This document shows, piece after piece, positions 37,001 through 43,918 of a stretch of DNA of 64,000 nt. The notes below the pieces were generated by a model. The model was given only the letters and a program-made list of their open reading frames with translations, did not search any database and was not told the origin of the DNA. This DNA is from a bacterium (GTDB lineage: Bacteria > UBP15 > UBA6099), in assembly GCA_029564595.1 (NCBI GenBank), contig JAKQPS010000044.1, forward strand, positions 112,473 through 176,472, written 5' to 3'. Each line of letters begins with the position of its first letter. Position 1 is the stretch's first letter. The position numbers and the translations under genes are program-made.

Positions 37001-37328
37001 AACCCGATCCGCTTTTTGCTCCTGTGAGGTCATCGATAATTTGCAATCTTTCTTCGGCGGTGAGCGCGTCATCGTGGAAGAAATACGGGAAACACATGTC
37101 CGCCGGGCGTTTCGAGCGTTGGAACAACACGTCCTGAATCCCCGACTCAGCGACATAAAGGGCCTGTTGCGCAAGAACGTTCGAGTTGGCGCTTCGCGTC
37201 TCGTTCATCAGCATCAATGAGAACGACGCCCCTACGAATCCCATAACGGCTATCGCCATAAGCGTGACCACCATCGCCACGCCGCGTTCCCGGCCCTTGC
37301 CGATTATTCCTCTAATTCGGGTTTTCAT
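34098..37328 (-). CDS. Giant PilX/GspK-like minor pilin with large extracellular domain (copy 2)
   Basis: 1,076 residues, a tandem paralogue of the preceding entry. The N-terminal helix (ERGVAMVVTLMAIAVMGFVG), the ALYVAESGIQDVLFQRSKRP segment and the whole cysteine-rich extracellular part align without large gaps. Divergent patches lie near residues 105-130 (IAGRTVWEHAC), about 325-345, about 650 (LLDPFGAGPGPCIPSWK) and about 945. GGGGGG lies six bases before the ATG. It sits just after the PilW-like gene in transcription order, so it is probably in the minor pilin transcript. The extracellular part is unassigned. Confidence 0.8.
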   Translation of the reverse strand: MKTRIRGIIGKGRERGVAMVVTLMAIAVMGFVGASFSLMLMNETRSANSNVLAQQALYVAESGIQDVLFQRSKRPADMCFPYFFHDDALTAEERLQIIDDLTGAKSGSGCGEKCEIAGRTVWEHACNPVINSIPSAAPATAELPCWPYNEQLYANYIHFGPDYKCNDGSDNTDCPDYDPLFYWPANGDGSMGWKDWSEVVSATTMPLANQTQSSGARYTTGFFTLCNDDFEGIQPGETGFDLACEEAQDSAGTVPCAQYVIRLSIVSVGEVQAGPNIVRRAVKSDLAPPSLYSGVVDKYVDMTLMWQTDINGPIHVNGWWDGFESRSFLAAFDLAPAAFFTILDPPEMVSLSYPEPPGGDWQPSDILGISLSHDIVYVHLPVRIEIPQVNWAKWEDRMNALYLEANNLYSDASKVMGLRYCKFGPAGSVTSTLGDCGDAGEQYVCDNSGNALPDDCLEPSFPKFISTMNPGPSPYNVAFDGTAQQPNRRRIHNVNRNTYQLWHSGTEQVFDLFDQWDEHPDHWVKGEEPAHIPGASADGHRDKSLQNKVRFVLDPHFDIGCLACVIMGGINLDNFVACCVGKSENRYAFAFMGRHEFRDFVFIDGVMGVGFRSPYHSCGTEDGALGIYCIVVPEICPLEWLLDPFGAGPGPCIPSWKIGLPHWHLGSAMVTGEVLVNGRTFMADWIRIEGGTIYSDGHIIKDESSGYDMIIRLDQLVCWILGLAFGGALTIDIIPGVLEVNICDVIFAVLNPIIGGLVPWWPEMNLTNNELIDFATYLDINGTVNTYATAVNPGTLYTRGDFCLLEPGWDAASMIFTTVLKQFLPFLEIVPAMDPIRIWNGGAIVAGGTARGAPVVHNLKDQVGTPFEYYEAYQHGNIYLTNNRRADILTYNPNTDERSVGYVMARGGLSVWGDIISNYGMVGLIDSCSLHSVPLSEDCQAAGIFYSGGISAGSDPYAMFSRRGGDLSHSGFEYNYSNTCKPLEDPEFLNDPLGDLGCWLGGIGDILGGSNNEFNIRGHVFAGAVGASPGTHMRLDQDGSVRHDAVVRQYFGQLGGIPIDWMEVGVPGNLPFLPTD

Positions 37329-37372
37329 GACCGCCCCCCGCTAAATGTTTAAGTTCTTCGCCGTCTTTTCTG

Positions 37373-38242
37373 CTAATTGGCTCTCAACGGCGGACACCAC
37401 GGAACTCCTGCGTCCCCTCTCGCGTCAGGATCGCAACAGTCTACTATCGTGTCCCTGTCCGAGTCCTTCTTCAAGGCCGATGTGTAAATGTTCCTCGGCG
37501 AAACCGCCGTCTGGTACGAATACTCCACATCATACGTCGAGGTTGTGTCCGACGCCTGCGCCGGCAGCCTCCTCGCGTACGTCACCGCTATCTTAACCAG
37601 CCAAACGCACTGTGAATCCCCTAACAGCCCGTTGGAAGTGTCGATATTCTGGTAGTTCGTGCAGTCGTAATCTCCGGAATCCGTCGCGCCGGCTCTCGGC
37701 CTGCAGTATGATATTTTCAAATCCCTTACGTCCGTGTTGGCGTCCGTCACCCTGTACATGTTCGCTTCAGTAAGGCAGGTGTGCTTGCCGCCTGCGGCGT
37801 CGTATAATCCCGAGTGCGCGCCCTTTCCGATATACCCGGTGATATAGTCCTCGCTGTTGGGGTTCGCCCCTTGAGGCGCGGTAAACTTATAGCAAACGGA
37901 GTCGAATTCCATGTCGTCGCTTCCGCCGGAAATGAACGCGTCTAGGTTCTCTCCGAATTTGGTGATGGAAATCTGATTGATTCCGGAGCCGTTGTGGATA
38001 TGCTCGGTGTGGTGCGCTCCCGCTTTGATTATATCGCTCGCCATGTCGTCGATTACACGCTCGACGTTGTTCTGCGACGACGCCTGACCCTGCCCCATCA
38101 CCATCACCGACACCGTTCTCATGGTTAACTCAACCGTGACCGCGGTGACGATCACAAGAATAACCATGACGACAAGCAGTTCGGCCAGCGTCATGCCTCT
38201 CTGATTGTTTGCCGACGCGCGTCGGCTGTTGTTTGTTTTCAT
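37373..38242 (-). CDS. PilW-like minor prepilin
   Basis: 289 residues with a class III leader: NNQRG then MTLAELLVVMVILVIVTAV, having Gly at -1 and Glu at +5 for cleavage by PilD. The remainder fits PilW/GspJ-size minor pilins, with several cysteines. The C-terminal DSDRDTIVDCCDPDARGD resembles a calcium-binding thrombospondin-3 type loop. GGAGC lies six bases before the ATG. Minor pilins of this group prime pilus assembly at the tip. It follows the PilV-like gene by 25 bases. Confidence 0.82.
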   Translation of the reverse strand: MKTNNSRRASANNQRGMTLAELLVVMVILVIVTAVTVELTMRTVSVMVMGQGQASSQNNVERVIDDMASDIIKAGAHHTEHIHNGSGINQISITKFGENLDAFISGGSDDMEFDSVCYKFTAPQGANPNSEDYITGYIGKGAHSGLYDAAGGKHTCLTEANMYRVTDANTDVRDLKISYCRPRAGATDSGDYDCTNYQNIDTSNGLLGDSQCVWLVKIAVTYARRLPAQASDTTSTYDVEYSYQTAVSPRNIYTSALKKDSDRDTIVDCCDPDARGDAGVPWCPPLRAN

Positions 38243-38267
38243 GACCAGCTCCTTTTCAGGCGCCCGT

Positions 38268-38882
38268 TCACCATGAGCAATTTTTCAGCGTTCCGGGAAT
38301 GTTTCCCTCGCCGCAGGCTTCCAGATCCGTGCAAAGCCTGTTCTGCCCGTGAAACTTCTTCGTGAAGTAATCTTCCGTCCGCGAATCCCCCATCGCCACC
38401 CCGTTGTATGTAACTTTCACCCTGTAGAAATAATAGCAGGAAGTCCAACAGATTAGCGTGACGGGGTCGCACTGAGTGGCTGAATAACAGCCCGGACATA
38501 TGGAGTAACTCATCCGCACTCTCTTGCCGTACGTATCGGCGGTGTCGGACAGGTCCCTGCATGTCTGATTTCCGGCGTTGACGAAATTGTTGAGTTGCTC
38601 AATGCCCGCTCCAGTGGCAAAATTGCCTTCGAGGGCCACGCCGGGCGACCACGCGTATACGTCGTCCGGCGGCACGGTCTCCAGATACTCCATGACCATC
38701 CTCGCGCAATTGGCCGCAGTCCTCTGCACCCTTATGTTCTGCAACTGCAGCAGCCCGGAGGAAACCAACGACGCTATCCCCACAAGAGCCGTGCCGAGGA
38801 TCGCCACCGCCATCAGCAGTTCGACAAGCGTCACGCCTTTCATGCCTTCATGTTTTCTTTTCATATTCTTATATTCAGGCAT
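38268..38882 (-). CDS. PilV-like minor prepilin
   Basis: 204 residues from the ATG at 38882, chosen because GGAGGT lies five bases upstream; the frame is open to 38924 but overlaps pilD. The leader HEGMKG is followed by VTLVELLMAVAILGTALVG, the PilV/GspI signature, with Glu at +5. The C-terminal half is cysteine-rich (SICPGCYSATQCD, ICWTSCYYFYR), more than in typical PilV. It is translated after pilD and before the PilW-like gene, all in one run. Confidence 0.82.
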   Translation of the reverse strand: MPEYKNMKRKHEGMKGVTLVELLMAVAILGTALVGIASLVSSGLLQLQNIRVQRTAANCARMVMEYLETVPPDDVYAWSPGVALEGNFATGAGIEQLNNFVNAGNQTCRDLSDTADTYGKRVRMSYSICPGCYSATQCDPVTLICWTSCYYFYRVKVTYNGVAMGDSRTEDYFTKKFHGQNRLCTDLEACGEGNIPGTLKNCSW

Positions 38883-38898
38883 ATACGACCTCCGTCCC

Positions 38899-39678
38899 CT
38901 ATAGGGACCATATCCGGGCCACACACATCGCGTACAAGTCCAGAACCGTCTGCCCTTTTATCAGCGCGATCGCCCCGCCCGCCGCCATCATCGGCCCGAA
39001 CGGTATAGGGTCTTTCGCTCCGCGTTTTTTCATCGTCATCAGCCACACCGCCATCGCTCCGCCTATCAGGAATCCCAGAAACAGCCCCGTCGCCGCCATC
39101 CTTATTCCTAGAAACGCTCCGATCATGGCCGCCAGTTTCACATCCCCGAACCCCATCGCCTCTTCCTTAGCAAGCAGAGTTCCGATGAACCGGATTGCCC
39201 AGAAGACCGCGAACCCGCCTGCCGCCGCGATCGCCCTGTCCGGAAACGCCCCCATGACCGCCCCCAGCGCCAGCCCCGCCGCCGTCAGCGGCAGCGAGAT
39301 AACGTCCGGGATTATCCCATGGTCGAGGTCGATGAAGAAAATCGCCGTCAACCCCGACAACAGCAGTATTGAATTTACAAAGTCCAACGGGCCTGCCGCG
39401 TTCACGGCCGCCCAGTAAAACCCCGCCCCGGTCGCCGCTTCCACCACCGGATACCTCGGAGATATCTTCACCCCGCATCCGGCGCACTTGCCTCTCAATC
39501 CTATATATCCGAGAACCGGCACAAGCTCCAGAACCCCTAGCTTCTTGCCGCATTCAGGGCAGTGGGACCCCGGCCAGACGAGCGATTCGCCTATCGGCAG
39601 CCGCCTGATGACCACATTCAGAAAGCTCCCGATGGTCAGCCCCAGCGCCCCGAAGAATACAGCCGGTATCATATCCAC
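38899..39678 (-). CDS. pilD: Prepilin peptidase/N-methyltransferase PilD
   Basis: 259 residues with about seven membrane helices. The cytoplasmic loop holds the tetracysteine site of the methylase part (CPECGKKLG and CAGCGVKIS). The two catalytic aspartates of the peptidase lie in FFIDLDHGIIPD near residue 115 and AMGFGDVKLAAM near residue 175. It cleaves the leaders of PilA and the minor pilins and methylates the new N-terminus. The first codon is GTG at 39678; an ATG two codons later is an alternative. Confidence 0.95.
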   Translation of the reverse strand: MDMIPAVFFGALGLTIGSFLNVVIRRLPIGESLVWPGSHCPECGKKLGVLELVPVLGYIGLRGKCAGCGVKISPRYPVVEAATGAGFYWAAVNAAGPLDFVNSILLLSGLTAIFFIDLDHGIIPDVISLPLTAAGLALGAVMGAFPDRAIAAAGGFAVFWAIRFIGTLLAKEEAMGFGDVKLAAMIGAFLGIRMAATGLFLGFLIGGAMAVWLMTMKKRGAKDPIPFGPMMAAGGAIALIKGQTVLDLYAMCVARIWSL

Positions 39679-39716
39679 TATCTATTCCGTCCCGCTTCTC
39701 TCTCCGGCCGTCTTCT

Positions 39717-40151
39717 TCAGTAGAACGGTTCCTCGGTAAGATTCCCCGTCTCAAGGATCAGGGTCGTTCCTCCTTGCGCGCCCGCCGTCCAGTAGACGCG
39801 CGCTTCAAGACGGTACCACATTCCGTCTGATTCGTAATCTACAGCGTCGTCGCATGACTGATTCGGCATAAACTCCACCGAATCCTTCAGCGCTTCTTTC
39901 AAATCGAGAAAAGAGGCCACCCCGCCGTCGTCCGGGTATTGGTTGAAGGAAGAAACATAGTCCTCCATGCCTTTTTTCACTGCTTCGAGCGTCATTTTGC
40001 AGGCGGCTACCCTTGCCTTGTCTCTTGCCATCATGTAACTCATAATTGACGCCGCGCTCAGAATGCCGATTATCGCAAGCACAATAAGAAGCTCTATGAG
40101 CGTGAACCCGGTTTGCCGGTTTTCGCCCAATATAAAAGTTTTCTTTTTCAT
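39717..40151 (-). CDS. Type IV prepilin-like protein
   Basis: 144 residues from the ATG at 40151; the open frame to 40268 overlaps the hairpin side and has no pilin features. The leader NRQTG precedes FTLIELLIVLAIIGILSAAS with Glu at +5. The body is short, with one likely disulfide and a helix KMTLEAVKKGMEDYVSSFNQYP typical of small pseudopilins or pilins. It may be a second pilin or a GspG-like pseudopilin. There is a weak ribosome-binding site. It is separated from pilA by a terminator hairpin and lies 38 bases before pilD. Confidence 0.8.
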   Translation of the reverse strand: MKKKTFILGENRQTGFTLIELLIVLAIIGILSAASIMSYMMARDKARVAACKMTLEAVKKGMEDYVSSFNQYPDDGGVASFLDLKEALKDSVEFMPNQSCDDAVDYESDGMWYRLEARVYWTAGAQGGTTLILETGNLTEEPFY

Positions 40152-40299
40152 CGTATTGTTTTCTTTTTTCGCCGAGGTATTTGAGGATGACTGATATAAC
40201 CCGCAAACGCATAAGTCCGCCGCTTCCGCGCGCGGATTGGAACAGAATCTGTGACTCACGCAATTCATGTCTCACATGGCCACCTCGCCAACAAGTTCG

Positions 40300-40338
40300 A
40301 AAATCGGGGGGAGAGAGTTATCTCAACTCTCCCCCCGA
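40300..40338 (-). terminator. Terminator between pilA and the second pilin gene
   Basis: A 12-base GC-rich stem pairs 40304-40315 with 40327-40338. On the minus strand it is followed by GATTTTCG. It would limit read-through from the highly expressed pilA into the next genes. Confidence 0.7.
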
Positions 40339-40398
40339 ATGATTTCGTCCAGTCGGTTCGGCTTCCTAAAGCCAGAAATGTGCGCCGCCTCAACACTA

Positions 40399-40908
40399 TC
40401 ACGGCGCGCTATGCGCGCAAGTGCCGTCTGCCGTCTCGCAGTCCTGATAGTCCGAAGGCGTGTACCCGGCCGCGTCCATGCAAATGTGACACAGCGTCCT
40501 GTCCTTCGCGTGGGCGATAAGCTGGTACTCGTAGTCGCTGATCGGATCAATGATGGTTTCATAATCCGTGTCGTCAGCGCAGTTGTTCACGAGACGCACT
40601 TCCAATGCTTCGCCGCAAGTCGCATCGGCTCCTGTCGGATCGGTGCATCCGGGAATCATATAAATGGCCAGCTCATTGATGTCGCTTGCATATATCCCTT
40701 TGTCGGAGATATACATTTCCTGAGCCACTTTTAATCCGGACAGCGCCGACACGCATTTCGTGTACATCGCCTTGTCTCTGGCTTTTAGAAAGTTAGGGAT
40801 CGCAATAGAGGCCAATATACCGATAATGGCCACCACGATCATAAGTTCAATTAGGGTGAACCCCTTCTGCGCCCCTTCTTTCTTGTCCATGTGCTTTGTG
40901 AGTTTCAA
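40399..40908 (-). CDS. pilA: Major type IV prepilin PilA
   Basis: 169 residues. The start is a TTG at 40908: GGAGGTGAGAA places a near-perfect ribosome-binding site five to six bases before it, while the ATG six codons later is too far away. The leader ends in KEGAQKG, and the mature protein begins FTLIELMIVVAIIGILASIAIPNF, the canonical class IVa sequence with Glu5. The globular part has a helix with KCVSALSGLKVAQEMY and four or more cysteines near the end. The 400-base upstream spacer and downstream terminator indicate separate, strong expression. Confidence 0.92.
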   Translation of the reverse strand: MKLTKHMDKKEGAQKGFTLIELMIVVAIIGILASIAIPNFLKARDKAMYTKCVSALSGLKVAQEMYISDKGIYASDINELAIYMIPGCTDPTGADATCGEALEVRLVNNCADDTDYETIIDPISDYEYQLIAHAKDRTLCHICMDAAGYTPSDYQDCETADGTCAHSAP

Positions 40909-41308
40909 TTCTCACCTCCTTCCTTCACAGATTGTGATCGAATTTGCTTGGATTGTTTTTGTCGGTGTGAGTCTTAAAAATAATATAAAATTATGATGGG
41001 TTATTAAGACAGGTTTCCACCGATCCTCATTCCTCCAAGCAGTTTTTCTGCCGGACGAATTTTAACTAAAATTCCGCCCGTAAATGTATTGTACATCCAT
41101 TATATACCCATTTTTCTACGCCGCGCAACAATAGTTGAAAAATAAATTATTTAGTTTTTTTGACGCCGATTGCGTCTTTTTAAATCTATCCTCCTATGCG
41201 CCGACCCTGCTTTCGAATCTATTCGGCCTAGCGGCAAGGCTTTTGAGAGTCAGGCCTACACTTATTGTGAACGGCTGTTTCTCCTGCCGCGCTCGATCCT
41301 CCGCCTCG
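40909..41308. other. 400-base region between pilC and pilA, including the pilA leader
   Basis: AT-rich. On the minus strand a perfect TATAAT lies at 41104-41099, but no -35 at proper distance is convincing, so the pilA start is uncertain. No sigma54-type GG/GC pair is seen by eye. A short GACGC/GCGTC hairpin with a run of T occurs on the plus strand near 41162-41182, of unclear meaning. No open frame of note. Confidence 0.45.
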
Positions 41309-42517
41309 TCAGATTACAGTTATCAACTGGAACATGGGCATGAACATGGCGACCACGATGAACCCGACCATGCCGCCCATGAATACCATCAGCAAAGGCT
41401 CAAGCAGGGAAGTCAACGCGGACAAAGTCGCCTCCACTTCCATGTCGTAAAATTCTGAAATCTTGTTCAACATGGCGTCCAGTTTTCCCGTTTCCTCGCC
41501 GACGGCTATCATTTGAGTGACCATCGGCGGAAAGATGCCGGACGCCTCCATAGGCACCGAGATGGATTCGCCTTCCCTGATGCTGACTCTGACACTCTCA
41601 ATGGACCTTTCGACAACCTTGTTGCCCGACGCCTTGCCTGTGACGTCCAGCGCCTGCATGACGGGCACACCGCTGCTGAGCAGGGTTCCGAGAGTTCTGC
41701 TGAACCGCGACACCGTCACTTTCTTGTTTAACAACCCGAAAACAGGCACTCTGAGCAAAAGAGTATGCCATTGGAACTTGCCCTTCGGCGTGTTCGTGTA
41801 ATACTTGAATAGAAACCCCGCGCCGACGGCGAATCCGATGAAAATATACCAGTAGTTGCGCAGAGCGTCGCTCATCTTTATGAGCATAGCCGTCATTGCG
41901 GGCATGGCGACATTCAAATTCTCAAATACCGATGTAAACGTGGGCAAAACAAAAACGAGCATAAAAATAACGATAATGATAGCAAAAATAAAGATAATTG
42001 TGGGATAAGTCATCGAGGATTTTACTTTTGAGCGCAGAGCCTGATCTTTTTCCAAAAATTCGGCGATTCGGCTGAGGGTTTCGTCGAGCACGCCGCCGAC
42101 CTCGCCCGCGTGCGTCAGGTTAATAAACAAGTCGCTGAAAGTCTGGGGATGCTGACCGAATGAATCGGCGAGCGACGCTCCGCTTTCCACTCTCAGCCTG
42201 ATGTCTCTGATAATTTCTTTTAATTTCTTGTCGTCCGCCTGTTTTTCAAGGATGTCCAGAGCGCGCACCAGAGACAGCCCGGCGTTGACCATAGTGGAGA
42301 ACTGGCGGGCGAACACGGCGAGGTTCTTGGCCTTGACCTTCTGGAACTTCGCGAGGACTTCCTTGAGGTTCATCGATTTGGACTTGAGCGAAATCGATGT
42401 GGCGATATAGTTCTTTTCCCTGAGACGGGAGCGGACGGACTGTTCGTTGTCCGCGTCCATCGTGCCGGAGACGAGTTGTCCCTTGGAGTCCCGCGCCTTG
42501 TAAACGTATTGCGCCAT
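41309..42517 (-). CDS. pilC: Type IV pilus platform protein PilC (GspF family)
   Basis: 402 residues with the two duplicated GspF cytoplasmic domains, about residues 70-190 (FARQFSTMVNAGLSLVRALD; GESLADSFGQ-like in ASLADSFGQHP) and about 270-395 (FSRTLGTLLSSGVPVMQALD; MIAVGEETGKLDAML). Three membrane helices are placed as expected. PilC is the inner-membrane platform for the pilus motor. AAGGGA lies eight bases before the ATG. It follows pilT by 39 bases. Confidence 0.95.
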   Translation of the reverse strand: MAQYVYKARDSKGQLVSGTMDADNEQSVRSRLREKNYIATSISLKSKSMNLKEVLAKFQKVKAKNLAVFARQFSTMVNAGLSLVRALDILEKQADDKKLKEIIRDIRLRVESGASLADSFGQHPQTFSDLFINLTHAGEVGGVLDETLSRIAEFLEKDQALRSKVKSSMTYPTIIFIFAIIIVIFMLVFVLPTFTSVFENLNVAMPAMTAMLIKMSDALRNYWYIFIGFAVGAGFLFKYYTNTPKGKFQWHTLLLRVPVFGLLNKKVTVSRFSRTLGTLLSSGVPVMQALDVTGKASGNKVVERSIESVRVSIREGESISVPMEASGIFPPMVTQMIAVGEETGKLDAMLNKISEFYDMEVEATLSALTSLLEPLLMVFMGGMVGFIVVAMFMPMFQLITVI

Positions 42518-42556
42518 GAAGAGTCCCTTCAGAAATCAGTATGCCCGCCGCGCTCG

Positions 42557-43618
42557 TCAGCCGTGTATCAGCTTTTTGAGGTCGTCGGGATTGTGCGCCC
42601 TGTTGATGGCGTCGGCGTAAGTTATCTGGCCGCCGGTGTACAGGTCCTTTAGAGCCATGTCCATAGTCTGCATGCCCGCCGACGCGCCCGTCTGGATGGC
42701 GGCGTTTATCTGGTGGGCCTTGTTCTCGCGTATGAGGTTGCGTACGGCGGGGGTGGCGATGAGGATTTCCACCGCCGGGACGCGCCCTATGCCGCCCACG
42801 CGGGCCAGCAACTGCTGGGTCATTACCGCTTCGAGGTTCGCCGCCAGCATCGTCCGTATCTGGGTCTGCTGGTGGGGGGGAAAGACGTCGATTATTCTGT
42901 CTATCGAGCCGGCGGCTGAGTTCGTGTGCAGGGTGGCGAACACAAGGTGGCCGGTTTCCGCTATCGTCAGCGCCGCCTCCATCGTCTCGAGGTCTCTCAT
43001 TTCGCCTATGAGAATCACGTCCGGGTCCTCGCGCAGGACTGATCGGAGCGCGCGGGTGAACGACTTGGTGTCCAGTTCCAGTTCGCGCTGGTTTATCATG
43101 CTTTTCTTGTGCCGGTGCAGGTATTCTATCGGGTCTTCAATGGTGATGATGTGGGCGTCGCGGGTGGAGTTGATAAGGTCTATGCAGGCGGCGAGGGTGG
43201 TGGATTTGCCGCAACCCGTCGGTCCGGTGACCAGAATCAGACCGCGCGGTTTGAGGGTGAGAGTCTTGACCACTTTGGGAATCCGCAGGTCGTCCAGAGA
43301 GGGGACTTTCGACGGGATGGAGCGCATGACCGCCCCGACCGAGCCTCTTTGCAGGAATATGTTCACTCGGAACCTGCCCAGCCCGGATACGCCGTACGAC
43401 AGGTCAAGCTCGAAGTTCTCTTCGAAAGACTGTTTCTGCTGGTCTGTGAGCATACTGTAGATAAGCTTCTGGGACGTGGCCGGGATTATCCTCTCGATAT
43501 CCATCGGCACAAGTCTGCCGTCTATTCTCAGCACGGGAGGCAGCCCGGCTGTTATATGCACGTCCGACGCTTTCCTCTGCACCGCTTTAGTCAAAACTTC
43601 ATCTATGTCGAAATCCAT
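42557..43618 (-). CDS. pilT: Pilus retraction ATPase PilT
   Basis: 353 residues from the ATG at 43618 (AAAGGGAA about ten bases upstream), the usual PilT length. Walker A GPTGCGKSTTLA, the Asp box IITIEDPIEYLH, Walker B VILIGEMRDLETMEAALTIAETGH and the His box ATLHTNSAA are intact. The C-terminal DLKKLI matches the PilT-type tail. PilT depolymerises the pilus; the extension motor PilB is not in the window. It is divergent from the UPF0182 gene. Confidence 0.95.
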   Translation of the reverse strand: MDFDIDEVLTKAVQRKASDVHITAGLPPVLRIDGRLVPMDIERIIPATSQKLIYSMLTDQQKQSFEENFELDLSYGVSGLGRFRVNIFLQRGSVGAVMRSIPSKVPSLDDLRIPKVVKTLTLKPRGLILVTGPTGCGKSTTLAACIDLINSTRDAHIITIEDPIEYLHRHKKSMINQRELELDTKSFTRALRSVLREDPDVILIGEMRDLETMEAALTIAETGHLVFATLHTNSAAGSIDRIIDVFPPHQQTQIRTMLAANLEAVMTQQLLARVGGIGRVPAVEILIATPAVRNLIRENKAHQINAAIQTGASAGMQTMDMALKDLYTGGQITYADAINRAHNPDDLKKLIHG

Positions 43619-43832
43619 CGCAGCCGGTTCCCTTTCGCGCAAAAAATAAGTCAGCGCGCGGAAAGCGGACAAACCGAAGTCCGCCCCCGCTTCCATTGTA
43701 TTTTAATATAGCATCCCCCGTTGCGCGCAATAAATGTCCAAATAATTTGCCGGGGCGCGCCAGTCGCGCCGGGAAACCCGCCGTCGCGCGCCGGTTGCGC
43801 GGGTCGATGCGCCTCGCGGGCGCCCTGTTTCG

Positions 43833-43861
43833 TTGACGCTTCTTTTTTCCGCTATTAGAAT
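43833..43861 (+). promoter_or_regulatory. Sigma70-type promoter of the UPF0182 gene
   Basis: TTGACG at 43833-43838 and TAGAAT at 43856-43861 are 17 bases apart, each one base from consensus. The start site would be near 43868, about 50 bases before the ATG. Confidence 0.7.
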
Positions 43862-43918
43862 ATTATATCCTTATTATTCACGAATGGCGAATATTCGGGG
43901 TCAAACAAAACGGACAGG

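Larger units (their letters stand above)
30607..37328. repeat. Tandem duplication of a giant pilus-associated gene
   Basis: The two genes 30607-33855 and 34098-37328 share the same order of segments along nearly their full length, with long identical stretches at both protein and base level. Only short patches differ. The 242-base spacer has no gene. Confidence 0.9.
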
